Shown here in pieces: positions 25,901 through 34,565 of a stretch of 64,000 nt of DNA. Under the pieces are notes generated by a model that saw nothing but the letters and a program-made list of their open reading frames with translations, did no database searches and had not been told where the DNA came from. The first letter of the stretch is position 1. Every line of letters starts with the position of its first letter. The stretch is from CAIWHR01 sp963823215. GTDB lineage: Bacteria > Pseudomonadota > Gammaproteobacteria > Burkholderiales > Casimicrobiaceae. The position numbers and the translations under genes are program-made. The stretch covers positions 682,001 through 746,000 of the forward strand of contig CAWGKT010000012.1 of the NCBI GenBank assembly GCA_963823215.1, written 5' to 3'.

Positions 25901-26206
25901 GCGTTCATCTTCGGCGTGCTGCCGCTCGCGATATCGACCGGCGCCGGCGCCGGCGCGCGGCACTCGGTGGGCACGGGCGTGATGGGCGGCATGGTCGCGG
26001 CGACATTCATGGCGATCTTCTTCGTGCCGTGGTTCTTCCGGCTGATCTTCGAGCGACGGATCACCGAGCCGCGCAGCAGGGCCGAGCTGCACACGGAAAT
26101 CGACCACGCCCGCGATCTCCATGCACGGCTGCCCGTCCCGACTCCGGGCCACCCGCCGCAGCCCGGGCACCCGACGCAACCCGACCGCGGGGGCGAGCAT
26201 GCGTAA
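22982..26206 (+). CDS. RND multidrug efflux transporter, HAE1 family
   Basis: Proton-driven inner-membrane pump of the AcrB/MexB type, 1074 residues (usual length about 1040-1070). It starts with the canonical MFSRFFIDRPIFA helix. The proton-relay aspartates are in TM4 (GIVVDDAIVVLENVERIM, near residue 405). Two large periplasmic loops follow TM1 and TM7, and the C-terminal helices contain AAKNAILIVEFA. The His/Pro-rich tail after residue 1045 is extra. It forms a tripartite pump with its neighbours; substrates are typically hydrophobic drugs or solvents, not defined here. Confidence 0.96.
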   Translation: MFSRFFIDRPIFAAVISVFFVLAGLAAMRSLPIAQYPEIAPPVVTVTAVYPGASAEVLEQTVAAPLENAINGVQQMLYMESHSTAAGVTQITVTFEIGTNVDDASINVNNRVKQVEPRLPLEVRRQGVAVERGSSSFLQVLAFYSPDGRYDDLFTSNYVTLNVLDELKRLPGTTNVQIFGAKDYAMRIWVKPDRLAQLKLTPGDVAAAINEQNAQFAAGKIGQTPIGDKQDLVYTITTRGRLADPKEFGQIILRANPDGSTVRLADVARVELGAKEYDFIGRYNGRQATLVGIFLAPGANALDVAKIVHSRAEALAQKFPEGLAYAVPYDTTHFVEVSIKEVVKTLAEAMLLVFLVVYLFLQSWRAAVIPFIAVPVSLIGTFAGLYALGYSINTLTLFGMVLAIGIVVDDAIVVLENVERIMREEKLRPREAAVKAMREVTGPIIAIVLTLCAVFVPIAFLGGLTGELYRQFAVTIAIAVVISGIVALTLSPALCVVMLQHGHRPPGRFFTWFNGWFARVTHHYSDGVIWMLRRGSVGVVLFAAMVAVTAGLWKFTPGSLVPDEDQGFYIGAVFLPDGASLERTDKVVKQVEEAIRANPANQDVVSFTGFDFIGGGFRNSAATLFVVQVPWDKREVTAASLVGELFGRTVGIKEALVLAFNPPAIFGLGTTGGFEFYIQNRGDGGAKRLSEVTQAFLARANSDPELGGAQTLWRASVPQLFVDTDREKAKKLGVPIDDVYNALAGTLGTYYVNDFNKYGRTWQVLMSADPAYRTRPDDIGGVYVRSAKGEMIPLSSLATVKFSSGPDALDRFNNLPAVKIIGQAAPGFSSGQAIARVERIAAEVLPPDFSFDWGGTSYQEKRSGGASGFALALAVIMVFLILSAQYERWSLPLSVLLALPFGTFGALAAVWLRGLTNDVYFQIGLVTLLGLAAKNAILIVEFALLKHEEGLSTSAAAIEAARLRFRPILMTSLAFIFGVLPLAISTGAGAGARHSVGTGVMGGMVAATFMAIFFVPWFFRLIFERRITEPRSRAELHTEIDHARDLHARLPVPTPGHPPQPGHPTQPDRGGEHA

Positions 26207-27614
26207 GCCAATTCCCGTTCTGCTGCTGTCGATGCTCCTCGCCGGCTGCGCCGTCAACCAGCCGCAGCCGCCGCAGCTCGACCTGCCGGCTGCGAGCGCG
26301 ACCGCGGCGCAGAATGCGCTGCTCGAGCGCTGGTGGACCGCGTTCGATGATCCCGCGCTCACCGCGCTGATCGAAGAGGCGTTTGCCAACAATCTCGACC
26401 TGCGCGGCTCGCTCGCGCGGATCGAGGCCGCGCGCGCGCTGCTGCTGCTGGCTCAGTCGGACCTCGTCCCCAGCATCAACCTGCGCGGCGGCGCCGCGCG
26501 CTCGCGCGATTCGCAGAGCACGACGCAGGCGATCGGTCAGCCTTCGTTCGGCGCCGGGAACAACTACGGTGTCGGAATCGAGATGTCCTATGAGCTCGAT
26601 GTCTGGGGCAAGTATCGCAGCGGGGCCCTGGCCGCGACCAACGACCTCTACGCGTCCCGGTACTACCGCGAGACCGTCCGCATCACGGTCGCAGCGGATG
26701 TCGCCAAGGCCTATTTTCGGTTGCGCGCCGCCGACGCGCTCGCCGCGGTGCTCGAGGACACCAGGAAGTCCCGGACCGATACCGTGACCTTGCAGCGCGA
26801 CCGTTTCGAGGGCGGCATCATCGGCGAATACGACCTGCGCCAGGCCGAGGCCGAGCTTTCCGCCGTCGTTGCCGACATCGCACGCGTACGCCAGTCGATC
26901 AGCCTCCTCGAGTCGGCCCTCGCCACGCTGACGGGCCGGTCGCCACGTGCCGTGTTCACGCCGGAGATTGCGCGCGGCGCGTCGATCGAAGCCGCGACTG
27001 CCGTGCCGCAACTGCCGTCGGGATTGCCGTCAGGCCTGCTGGAACGGCGCCCGGACATCCGTCGCGCCGAGGCCATGCTCGCTGCATCGGACCTGCGCGT
27101 CCAACAGGCGCGCGCCGACTATTTTCCGAGCCTGACGCTGACGGGCGCCTACGGCACCGAATCGGCGGCGCTGTCAAGCCTGTTCACGGCGCCGGCCACC
27201 GCCTGGCGCTTCGGTCTCGGGCTGCTCCAGCCGCTGATCGCGTTGAAGGCGATCGAGGCCGCCGTCGAGGCAGCCACGGCCCGCCGCGACGGAGTGATGG
27301 TGGATTACCAGCAAACGGTGCAAAACGCCTTCCGGGAAGTGCACGACGCCCTGGTGACGCACCGCTCGGCAGCCGAGGTGCTCGCCGCTGAATCGGCGCG
27401 CCGCGAGCAGCTGCGGCAGGCGCTCGCGGTCGCCACCCTCCGCTACGACGCCGGACGCACCTCATTCCTGGAGGTGCTCGACGCGCAGCGCACGCTGCTC
27501 GCGGCGGAGACGCTGCGCATCGGCGCCGCGCGCGAGGCGCGGCTGTCGATCGTCGATTTCGCCAAGTCGCTGGGTGGCGGGTGGAGTCCGGAAACGTTCG
27601 CCGTCGCGTACTGA
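26199..27614 (+). CDS. RND efflux outer-membrane lipoprotein, NodT family
   Basis: A 471-residue TolC-like channel of the OprM/NodT family. A lipobox LLAGC lies near residue 17, followed by the two repeated helical-bundle and beta-strand halves (LRGSLARIEAAR, SYELDVWGKYRSG and QALAVATLRYDAGRTSFLEVLDAQRTLL). The ATG overlaps the pump stop by 8 bp, so the three genes form a complete, translationally coupled efflux operon. It converges on the amino-acid ABC genes. Confidence 0.94.
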   Translation: MRKPIPVLLLSMLLAGCAVNQPQPPQLDLPAASATAAQNALLERWWTAFDDPALTALIEEAFANNLDLRGSLARIEAARALLLLAQSDLVPSINLRGGAARSRDSQSTTQAIGQPSFGAGNNYGVGIEMSYELDVWGKYRSGALAATNDLYASRYYRETVRITVAADVAKAYFRLRAADALAAVLEDTRKSRTDTVTLQRDRFEGGIIGEYDLRQAEAELSAVVADIARVRQSISLLESALATLTGRSPRAVFTPEIARGASIEAATAVPQLPSGLPSGLLERRPDIRRAEAMLAASDLRVQQARADYFPSLTLTGAYGTESAALSSLFTAPATAWRFGLGLLQPLIALKAIEAAVEAATARRDGVMVDYQQTVQNAFREVHDALVTHRSAAEVLAAESARREQLRQALAVATLRYDAGRTSFLEVLDAQRTLLAAETLRIGAAREARLSIVDFAKSLGGGWSPETFAVAY

Positions 27615-27658
27615 CGCTTCCGTAACGGTGCCTGACGCGGCCGTACACCGGCATGCCG

Positions 27659-28453
27659 CTATTTCAAGCTGCCCGACAAGAATTGCGCGAGCCGCTCGCT
27701 CTTGGGTCGGGTCAACACGTCGGTTGGCACACCCTGTTCTTCGATCAGTCCCTTATGCAGAAAGATCAGGTGGTTGGCGACCTCGCGGGCGAAGCCCATT
27801 TCGTGCGTGACCACCACCATAGTGCGGCCTTCCAGTGCCAGGGTGCGCATCACCTTGAGAACCTCGGACACCAGTTCCGGGTCGAGTGCGCTGGTTGGCT
27901 CGTCGAACAGCATCACTTCGGGTTCCATCGCGAGCGACCGCGCAATCGCCACGCGTTGTTGCTGCCCGCCGCTCAGGTGGGCGGGGTATTGGTCTTCCAT
28001 GTTGACCAGGTCCACTAGGGCGAGGTACTTGCGCGCACGCGCCACGGCATCGTCGCGGCTGACCTTCATCACATGAATCGGCGCCTCGATGATGTTTTGC
28101 AGCACCGTCAGATGGGCCCACAGATTGAAATGCTGGAATACCATCGCCAGCTTGGTCCGCAGGCGCTGCAACTGCTTCACGTCGGCAGCCTGCAGTTCCC
28201 CGGCCCGGCCCGGCACCAGCTTCAGTTCTTCCCCGGCTACCAGAATGCGGCCGCGGTTCGGCTTCTCGAGCAGGTTGACGCAGCGCAGAAAGGTACTCTT
28301 GCCCGAACCCGAACTGCCGATGATGCTGATCACGTCGCCCGCATGCGCCTCCAGGGAAACCCCCTTGAGCACCTCGTTGCTGCCGAATTGCTTGTGGATG
28401 TCCAGGGCCTGAAGTTTGAGCGGTTTGTCGTCCATGCATGTCCGATCAGGCAT
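27659..28453 (-). CDS. Polar amino acid ABC transporter ATP-binding protein (HisP/GlnQ type)
   Basis: A 264-residue ATPase with Walker A GSSGSGKST near residue 49, the PAAT-family insertion ELQAADVKQLQRLR, signature LSGGQQQRVAIARSLA, Walker B EVMLFDEPTSALDPE and switch His in THEMGFARE. These are diagnostic of the polar amino-acid uptake family. ATG at 28453 directly follows the stop of the permease gene (TGAATG); ATG at 28435 is an alternative. Last gene of a four-gene import operon. Confidence 0.93.
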   Translation of the reverse strand: MPDRTCMDDKPLKLQALDIHKQFGSNEVLKGVSLEAHAGDVISIIGSSGSGKSTFLRCVNLLEKPNRGRILVAGEELKLVPGRAGELQAADVKQLQRLRTKLAMVFQHFNLWAHLTVLQNIIEAPIHVMKVSRDDAVARARKYLALVDLVNMEDQYPAHLSGGQQQRVAIARSLAMEPEVMLFDEPTSALDPELVSEVLKVMRTLALEGRTMVVVTHEMGFAREVANHLIFLHKGLIEEQGVPTDVLTRPKSERLAQFLSGSLK

Positions 28454-29167
28454 TCAGTTCGTTCTGGGGGCCAGATGGGCCAGGAAATGGCGCTCCAGCG
28501 GCTTGAAAACACCGATCAGGCAAAACGTGCAGCAAAGGTAAATCGCAGCAGCAAAGAGATACGCTTCGAACGGCAGGTAAAAATCGGAATAGATCCGGCT
28601 CGCCGCGGCAGTGAGGTCCAGCATCGCAGGCACGGCGCTGGCCAGGCTGGTGCTGTGCAGCATCATCACCACCTCGTTGCTGTAGGCCGGCAGCGTACGC
28701 CGCATCGCGCTGGGCAGCACGATACGCAGCATCAACTGGAAGCGGCTCATGCCGAATGCCTGCGCCGATTCGATTTCGCCGGCGTTGGTTTCACGGATGG
28801 CGCCGGCCAGCATTTCGGCGGTGTACCCGGCGGTGTTCAAACTGAAAGCCAGCAAGGCGCAGAAGAACGCATCCTTGAAGTAGGTCCATGGCCAGACCGT
28901 ATCCCATCGTGTCTGGATCCACTCCAGTTGGGCCAGGCCGTAGTAGATCATGTACACCTGTATCAGCAACGGCGTGCCGCGAATGACGAAGGTGTAGGCC
29001 CCGACGATGCGTTGCAACACCTTGCTCTGGCCAGTGAGCACCAGTGCGAAGATGAGTGCCAGCACACCGCCAACGGCCAGAGACGAGATCAGCAGGCCGA
29101 GGGTTGTCAGCAGGCCTTCACCGTACATGGCAAGGCTTTCCTCGCGGAAGATCACGTCCCAGTTCAC
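28454..29167 (-). CDS. Polar amino acid ABC permease (HisM type)
   Basis: A 237-residue inner-membrane permease with five or so helices and the conserved segment RGTPLLIQVYMIYYGL near residue 83 and the EAA loop ESAQAFGMSRFQLMLRIVLPSAMR near 137. GTG at 29167 overlaps the stop of the partner permease (GTGA). Together the two permeases form the pore of a histidine/lysine/arginine/ornithine-type importer. Confidence 0.92.
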   Translation of the reverse strand: MNWDVIFREESLAMYGEGLLTTLGLLISSLAVGGVLALIFALVLTGQSKVLQRIVGAYTFVIRGTPLLIQVYMIYYGLAQLEWIQTRWDTVWPWTYFKDAFFCALLAFSLNTAGYTAEMLAGAIRETNAGEIESAQAFGMSRFQLMLRIVLPSAMRRTLPAYSNEVVMMLHSTSLASAVPAMLDLTAAASRIYSDFYLPFEAYLFAAAIYLCCTFCLIGVFKPLERHFLAHLAPRTN

Positions 29168-29850
29168 AGCTCACCCCGTTTCGCGCCAAGGCTGAAACGG
29201 CCATGCAGCTTGCGCAACACCGTCAGTGAGACCCAGGTGTAGATCAGGAACAACGAGCCCGTGAACAGGAAGAACGCGAAGGGTGAACGTGTCGCGGCGC
29301 TAGCCTGTTTGGCCAGATAGGTCATTTCCTGCAGACCGATCAGACTCACCAGAGCGGTTGCCTTGATCAGCACGAGCCAGTTGTTGGTAAAGCCTGGCAC
29401 GGCATGACGCACCATCTGCGGCGCCGTGATGCGCAGGAATATCTGCATCGGGCCCATGCCGAATGCCGCGGCAGCTTCGAATTGCCCGCGCGGAATGGCC
29501 AGGATCGCGCCGCGGAAGGTTTCCGTCATGTAGGCGCCATAGATGAAGCCCAATGTCAGCACGCCGGCGGTGAAAGGATTGATGTCCAGCGTGGCTCCGG
29601 TGCCGGTGAGCTCCAGCAGGTGGTTGATGCCAATGCTGCCGCCGTAGAACACCAGCAGCATCAGCACCAGTTCAGGAATGCCGCGAATGATGGTGGTGTA
29701 GCCCGTCGCCAAGGCCACCAGCGGCCGGTTTCCGGAGAGCTTGGCCCCCGCGCCGAGCAAACCCAGCAACACCGACACCAGAAGTGCTGCCAGGGAGACC
29801 CCTACGGTGAGCAACGCACCATAGAGAATGGACGCGTAATAGGCGGTCAA
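29164..29850 (-). CDS. Polar amino acid ABC permease (HisQ type)
   Basis: A 228-residue permease paired with the HisM-type protein. Visible are TTIIRGIPELVLMLLVFYGG near residue 55 and the EAA loop EAAAAFGMGPMQIFLRITAPQMV near 120. The start is TTG at 29850 (LTAYYASIL); no ATG precedes the first helix. It lies 20 bp after the binding-protein gene. Confidence 0.91.
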   Translation of the reverse strand: MTAYYASILYGALLTVGVSLAALLVSVLLGLLGAGAKLSGNRPLVALATGYTTIIRGIPELVLMLLVFYGGSIGINHLLELTGTGATLDINPFTAGVLTLGFIYGAYMTETFRGAILAIPRGQFEAAAAFGMGPMQIFLRITAPQMVRHAVPGFTNNWLVLIKATALVSLIGLQEMTYLAKQASAATRSPFAFFLFTGSLFLIYTWVSLTVLRKLHGRFSLGAKRGEL

Positions 29851-29870
29851 ACGCGAATGACGTCAGACGG

Positions 29871-30638
29871 TCATTTGCCGTAGACGTCGATCTTGAAATA
29901 CTTGTCGTTGATCTTCTTGTACGTGCCGTTGGCGCGGATCGCCTTGATGGCAGCATTGAGTTCGGTCTTCAGGGCGGTTTCGCCCTTGCGGATGGCGAAC
30001 CCGGCGCCGGTACCGAAGTACTTGGGAATGTACAGCTCGGGGCCGACCACCCCGTAGTCCTTGCCCTCCGGCTTGCTCAAAAAGCCGCCCGTCACTTCGA
30101 TCACGTCGGCCACGGTTCCGTCAAGGCGGCCAGACTTGATGTCCAGGTAGACCTGGTCCTGCGCCTCGTACGGGACAACGACCACGCCAGCCTTCTTGAG
30201 TTCGCCGTTGGCGTATTTCTCTTGCGTGCTGCCCTTGAGGACGCCGATCTTCTTGCCTTTGAGCGAGGCGACATCCGTGAACTTGATGTCGTTCTTGATC
30301 GCGATCTTGCTGGGCGTGTTGTAGTACTTGTCAGTGAAGTCCACCACCTTGAGGCGGTCTTCCGTGATCGACATGGAGCTGATAATCACGTCGTATTTCT
30401 TGGCCTGCAGGCCCGGAATCATGCTGTCCCAGACCTGCTCGACAAACACGCACTTGCGTTTGATCTGCTCGCATACGGCGCTGGCGATGTCCACGTCGAA
30501 GCCCGTTGGCTTGCCGTCCGCGGTCTTGAAGGTGAAGGGTTCGTAGGTCGGGTCAATCGCGACCTTGAGGTCATTGCCCTGGGCCGACGCGGCAGCTGCC
30601 ACGGCGCCGAGTGCAAGCGCCAATATCAGTTTTTTCAT
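29871..30638 (-). CDS. Polar amino acid ABC substrate-binding protein (HisJ/ArgT type)
   Basis: A 255-residue periplasmic binding protein with signal peptide MKKLILALALGAVAAAASA. The mature part shows the family sequence IDPTYEPFTFKTADGKPTGFDVDIA, the pair of Cys residues around KRKC, and ITEDRLKVVDFTDKYY. The resemblance is to lysine/arginine/ornithine- or histidine-binding proteins; the exact ligand is not certain. The start at 30638 is preferred over one 45 codons upstream because it begins the signal peptide. First gene of the importer operon. Confidence 0.93.
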   Translation of the reverse strand: MKKLILALALGAVAAAASAQGNDLKVAIDPTYEPFTFKTADGKPTGFDVDIASAVCEQIKRKCVFVEQVWDSMIPGLQAKKYDVIISSMSITEDRLKVVDFTDKYYNTPSKIAIKNDIKFTDVASLKGKKIGVLKGSTQEKYANGELKKAGVVVVPYEAQDQVYLDIKSGRLDGTVADVIEVTGGFLSKPEGKDYGVVGPELYIPKYFGTGAGFAIRKGETALKTELNAAIKAIRANGTYKKINDKYFKIDVYGK

Positions 30639-31008
30639 GTTGGGTCCTGAAGAGTGGTCGGGCCGATGCTCGACCGCGGTTGAAAAGGAAGCCTGATTCG
30701 GAGGTGGCGCCTGATGCTGCAAGCCCGGGGTTTGCCTCTTGCAGGAGGCCCGGAGAAAAGCAAGACCGTACACTACCGGCGACGGATAGCCATTTCAATG
30801 ACGGATATGTACTTCAATGGCGCGAACGTGAGTATTGAGGGTTTGGTCATGGCCGTCAACGGTTGGCGTTTGGCGACAACTCGATGATCCGCGGGTTGAG
30901 TGGCATGCCCATGGTGATCCCGATCGGAAAGGTGAGTTGCCGAGCACGGCGTGGCTCCATTGTGCCGGATGTGCCTCCGGCGCCGCGATCGCATCGTGCG
31001 CAAGCGCG
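30639..31008. other. Intergenic region without a recognisable gene
   Basis: 370 bp between the amino-acid binding-protein start and the CYTH gene. It should hold the promoter of the binding-protein operon (minus strand) but no clear -35/-10 pair stands out. Short reading frames occur on both strands, none with a ribosome binding site and a recognisable product. I see no repeat or RNA gene in it. Confidence 0.5.
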
Positions 31009-31872
31009 CTATGCCGGCTTCCCGGTCCGCCGCCGACGGGCTTTTGCAGGCAATGCCTTGCGCGCTGTTTGGCGCTGAGCTTTCGGGGCGGACGTCTTTC
31101 CCGCAGCACCCTTGCGCGCTGCCTGACTCGCCAGCTTGCCGACGTAATAGTCCAGTGCCCAACGCGTCTTGGCCTGCTGGCTCTTGTCGCGCTCGGCACC
31201 CACCTCGGCGAGAAAGGCCATGAAGCCGCCCACCGCGACCGCGGCCTGCGCCGCGGGAGCCTTGATCGAGAGCTCCATCATCCGCTTGCCGTCCCCGCGC
31301 CGCCACAGCTCGGCGGTGATCGGCCAGGGGCAGCCCGGATCTGCGAAGCGCCAGCGCTGGGCCAGCAGCGGCCCGAGCACCGCCAGGGTCGAAAAATCGA
31401 TCTTGCGACGGGCCATAGCCATCAGGAACGCCTCCTGCTCCGCGGTGAAGATCGCCGATACCGGTTTCTTGCCAACAGCGACACGCTTGATGAACCCTTT
31501 GGCCACCGGCATCGAAAACGATGCCGACTTGACCAGCGACGTCTCGCTCGCGTCCGCCTCGATCTTGAAATCCCGGAACTTGCGCCACTTCGGCCCGACG
31601 TCCTTCGGATTGATCGGCCGGAACTTCACCGTGCTGTCATGGGCCTCGCCGACCACGCGACGGGCGCGAGCGATAATGCCGGCGCCAAGCAGGTCGAGCT
31701 TGGGCGTGTCGAAGAAATAAATGTAGCGCTCTTCGTCATTTCGGCTTGTGAGTCCAAAGCGCGCCAGCGCGTGCCTAATCTGGCGGTCCGGAATCGTGGC
31801 CTTGATCTCGATCGCTTCGGCGCCCGCAATGGCCTTGGCAACCTTGCCGCGCGTTGCCGCTCCCCGCTCCAT
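31009..31872 (-). CDS. CYTH-domain protein with a basic Ala/Lys/Arg-rich tail
   Basis: A 287-residue protein. Residues 15-150 resemble the CYTH/triphosphate-tunnel fold: IEIKATIPD strand, YIYFFDTPKLDLLGAGIIARARRV and DSTVKFRPI, with alternating charged residues pointing into a tunnel that binds triphosphates and metal. The middle part is helical. The last 40 residues are a histone-like Lys/Arg/Ala/Pro tail ending RRRRTGKPA, suggesting nucleic-acid or polyphosphate contact. ATG at 31872 has GGAGG 6 bp upstream. Family members act as adenylate cyclases or inorganic/thiamine triphosphatases; which applies is unknown. It appears to be monocistronic. Confidence 0.7.
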   Translation of the reverse strand: MERGAATRGKVAKAIAGAEAIEIKATIPDRQIRHALARFGLTSRNDEERYIYFFDTPKLDLLGAGIIARARRVVGEAHDSTVKFRPINPKDVGPKWRKFRDFKIEADASETSLVKSASFSMPVAKGFIKRVAVGKKPVSAIFTAEQEAFLMAMARRKIDFSTLAVLGPLLAQRWRFADPGCPWPITAELWRRGDGKRMMELSIKAPAAQAAVAVGGFMAFLAEVGAERDKSQQAKTRWALDYYVGKLASQAARKGAAGKTSAPKAQRQTARKALPAKARRRRTGKPA

Positions 31873-32187
31873 ATCCTGCCTCCCCGTGTGTTGGCTTGAT
31901 GCGCAACCGCGGACGTTCGCGCTGCGCAATCCGATGCGATCTTAGCGCAGGACGCCGAGGGCGCGCACGGCTGCGGATGCTCCACGAATCTCGTGCTGAG
32001 TGCGGTGCACGTGCGCGGCGCGAAAAAGCCCCGCTCCGCCGGCGATGAAGTACACCCCCGCCACCACATTCGATTGTCTCTCAGGTACGCGCGGCCGTGC
32101 TTCGCAGTGAATGCGATCACGCGGCAACAGGCCGCTCTGCTCCGCTCCACCTGTTTCAACGAAATCAGGCTGGCGCCATTCAAACGT
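31873..32187. other. Intergenic region, possible unrecognised gene remnant
   Basis: 315 bp between the CYTH gene and the acyltransferase. A 61-codon minus-strand frame (31942-32127) reads like protein in its second half (AGVYFIAGGAGLFRAAHVH) but I cannot assign it, and it lacks a ribosome binding site. It may be the tail of a lost gene or only a shadow. Confidence 0.35.
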
Positions 32188-33291
32188 TTATCCGTATCCG
32201 ACGGTGCGGCGAAGAAACGGGATCCTCATGAGGATGGCAGTGAGGACGTAGGAGAGCGTGAAGATGAGAACGGCGGCGGTGGCGATCTTGAGGGCGGGTG
32301 GCCAGAGGTTATTGCTGCCGCCCAACGTGAGGGGGCTGAGGAGGTCCAGGAACAACGGGTGGACGAGGTAGACGCCGAGGGCGGCCGGTGCGAGTGAGCG
32401 AGTGATCAAACGGGCGATGGGAGTGGAGGGGGTTCGGTTGGGGAACGCGGAGCGGAAGATGAGGTAGACGCAGAAGCTTGTGGCGATGATGAAAGGGCTG
32501 AAGAAATCGGTGAAGTATTCGGATTGGGGCCCCCACCCGAGGTTGCAGGTAAGGACGAGATAGTGGGTGGCAGCGACGGTGGCAAGGACGCAACTGAAAA
32601 AGACAGCCCAGACGGCGGCGACGGACCTGGGGGAGAGGACGGTGTCTTTGAGCTGATGGCCTGCGAGGAAGAAGGCGATGAAGGGCACGAAGCGGGAGAC
32701 GGCGTTGGGCAGGGTGCCGGTCCAGGTGTCGATGAGAGTGTTGAGGGCGGCGAGGACGAGGATGACGGCGATGGTGAGGGTGATGGTCGGTCCTGAAGAG
32801 TGGCGGACGAACGTTCGGAGCATGGGGGTGAAGAGGTAAAGGCCGGCGATGAGAAAGAGGAAGTGGAGGTGGTAATAGGGGATTCCGAGCGCGAGGCCGG
32901 TGAGGCCCCGGAGGTGGCGCAGAGACGCGCCGTTGTAGATCGCGACTGGAAAGAGGTAGGGCCAGGCCGTGTAGAAGGCAGACCAGAAGAACAAGGGAAT
33001 GCCGATGCGGACAACGGATTTCCTGTAGAAGAATGCAGGGGGTTCGTCACGGGTGGAGTCGAGGAGGAAGGCGCCGCTGACCATGACGAAGCCTGCGACG
33101 ATCCAGCGTGCGGAGGAATTGATGGCCGCGGCGAAGTGCCAGTCGAACCAGGAGAGCGGGCGCTCGGGTGAGGCGTAGTAGAGGAGTCCCAGGGCGATGT
33201 GCGCGGTGACGACGAGAAAAGCGGCGACGACGCGGAGAGCGTCAGCGTAGAAGAGGCGGCCTTGGAAGGGGCTGTTGCCGGCAGGGGGCAC
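32188..33291 (-). CDS. Acyltransferase-3 family membrane protein (surface polysaccharide O-acyltransferase-like)
   Basis: A 367-residue multi-pass protein with about ten helices. The N-terminal helix carries the motif ADALRVVAAFLVVTAHI, with the catalytic histidine of the acyltransferase-3 family, followed by FVMVSGAFLL and FYRKSVVRIGIPLFFWS. Such proteins transfer acetyl or other acyl groups to sugars at the cell surface. The coding strand is strikingly pyrimidine-rich (its complement is nearly all G/A runs), unlike every neighbour, which suggests recent transfer from another lineage. It stands alone, without polysaccharide genes nearby. Confidence 0.85.
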   Translation of the reverse strand: MPPAGNSPFQGRLFYADALRVVAAFLVVTAHIALGLLYYASPERPLSWFDWHFAAAINSSARWIVAGFVMVSGAFLLDSTRDEPPAFFYRKSVVRIGIPLFFWSAFYTAWPYLFPVAIYNGASLRHLRGLTGLALGIPYYHLHFLFLIAGLYLFTPMLRTFVRHSSGPTITLTIAVILVLAALNTLIDTWTGTLPNAVSRFVPFIAFFLAGHQLKDTVLSPRSVAAVWAVFFSCVLATVAATHYLVLTCNLGWGPQSEYFTDFFSPFIIATSFCVYLIFRSAFPNRTPSTPIARLITRSLAPAALGVYLVHPLFLDLLSPLTLGGSNNLWPPALKIATAAVLIFTLSYVLTAILMRIPFLRRTVGYG

Positions 33292-33359
33292 TGCGCTCTA
33301 CCTCACATCCTGGCCGGTCCGCGTGCGTCCGGACGGCAGCAGACCACAGCACGCGGCCG

Positions 33360-34565
33360 TCAGTCGAAACCGCGCGTGAGGAACCGCTCGGCGATGGCGC
33401 AGTGGGCGGCGACGCCGCGCGCCAGCATGGCTTCGTTCAGCACCATCTTGTTGGAGTGGCAGGGGCAGGCGCTCTTCCACTGCTGGCCCTCGGGGCACAC
33501 GCCGAGAAACACCATCACTCCCGGCACGCGCTGCAGGACATAGGAGAAGTCCTCCGCGCCCATTATCGGCGAGACCATCGTGTTCCATGCGTCCGCGCCG
33601 AACAGGCTGCCGATGGCGCGCTCGGCGACACCGACGGCGCGGGCGTCGCAAATCGTCACCGGGAAACCCGGCACGATCTCCACCTGGGCTTCGCACTCGT
33701 GCGCGCGGGCGACGTGCTCGGCGATGCGAGCGATCCCGGCGTGCGTCGTCACGCGCGTCTCCTCCGAGAGCGTGCGGATGGTGCCGAGCAGGTTGGCCAA
33801 TTCCGGAATCACGTTGTTGGTGGAGCCGCCGTCGATCTTGGCGATCGTGATCACCACCGGGTCGAAGATGTCGATGCGTCGCGTGACGAACACCTGCAGC
33901 GCGGTCACGATCGCGCAGGCGACGGGAATGGGATCGATTGCGTGGTGCGGCATCGATGCATGCCCACCCTTGCCGAGCACGCGCACGATCAGCTTGTCGG
34001 CCGAGGCCATCATCGGCCCGGCCTTGGCGCCGAAGCTGCCGGCCGGCGCGTTGGGCATGATGTGCAGCGCGAACGCCGCCTCGGGCGCCGGATTGTCGAG
34101 CAGGCCGTCGTCGATCATGAACCTGGCGCCGTGCCAGCCTTCCTCGCCGGGCTGAAACATGAACAGCACGGTGCCGGCGAGCGACTCCCGTCGCGCGCAC
34201 AGCGCGCGCGCGGCCGAGGCCAGCATCGCGGTGTGCGTGTCGTGGCCGCAGGCGTGCATCGTGCCTTCCACCTTGGATCGGAACGGCAGGCCCGTGTCCT
34301 CCGGCATCGGCAGCGCGTCCATGTCGCCACGCAGCAGCACCGTGCGTCCGGGCTTCGCGCCGCGCAGCACGGCGACCGCCCCGGTGGTGGAGGGCCCGGT
34401 CTTCCACTCCAGCGGCAGGCCGGCGAGCGCCGCGCGCACCTTGGCCAGCGTCTTCGGGGTTTGCAGCCCGAGCTCGGGGTCGGCATGGATCGCGCGCCGC
34501 AGCGTCACCGTGTCCGCCTGCATCGCCTGCGCGGCGTCGAACCAGCCGCGCACTTCGGTCACCAT
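33360..34565 (-). CDS. M20-family amidohydrolase (hippurate hydrolase-like)
   Basis: A 401-residue metallopeptidase of the amidohydrolase/carboxypeptidase group that cleaves N-acyl amino acids. Metal-binding motifs are HACGHDTH near residue 98, GEEGWHGA near 130 with the catalytic glutamate, HIMPN near 159, and the late histidine in the CPCHSNK segment. ATG at 34565 begins at the conserved helix; an upstream frame start would add 46 unconserved residues. It precedes an amidase and a polyamine-type importer, so the cluster may import and deacylate an N-acylated compound. Confidence 0.9.
   Translation of the reverse strand: MVTEVRGWFDAAQAMQADTVTLRRAIHADPELGLQTPKTLAKVRAALAGLPLEWKTGPSTTGAVAVLRGAKPGRTVLLRGDMDALPMPEDTGLPFRSKVEGTMHACGHDTHTAMLASAARALCARRESLAGTVLFMFQPGEEGWHGARFMIDDGLLDNPAPEAAFALHIMPNAPAGSFGAKAGPMMASADKLIVRVLGKGGHASMPHHAIDPIPVACAIVTALQVFVTRRIDIFDPVVITIAKIDGGSTNNVIPELANLLGTIRTLSEETRVTTHAGIARIAEHVARAHECEAQVEIVPGFPVTICDARAVGVAERAIGSLFGADAWNTMVSPIMGAEDFSYVLQRVPGVMVFLGVCPEGQQWKSACPCHSNKMVLNEAMLARGVAAHCAIAERFLTRGFD

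Noticed and set aside
22952..26392. A 1146-codon open frame on the minus strand
   Set aside because: Antisense to the RND pump gene; low-complexity composition and no family resemblance.
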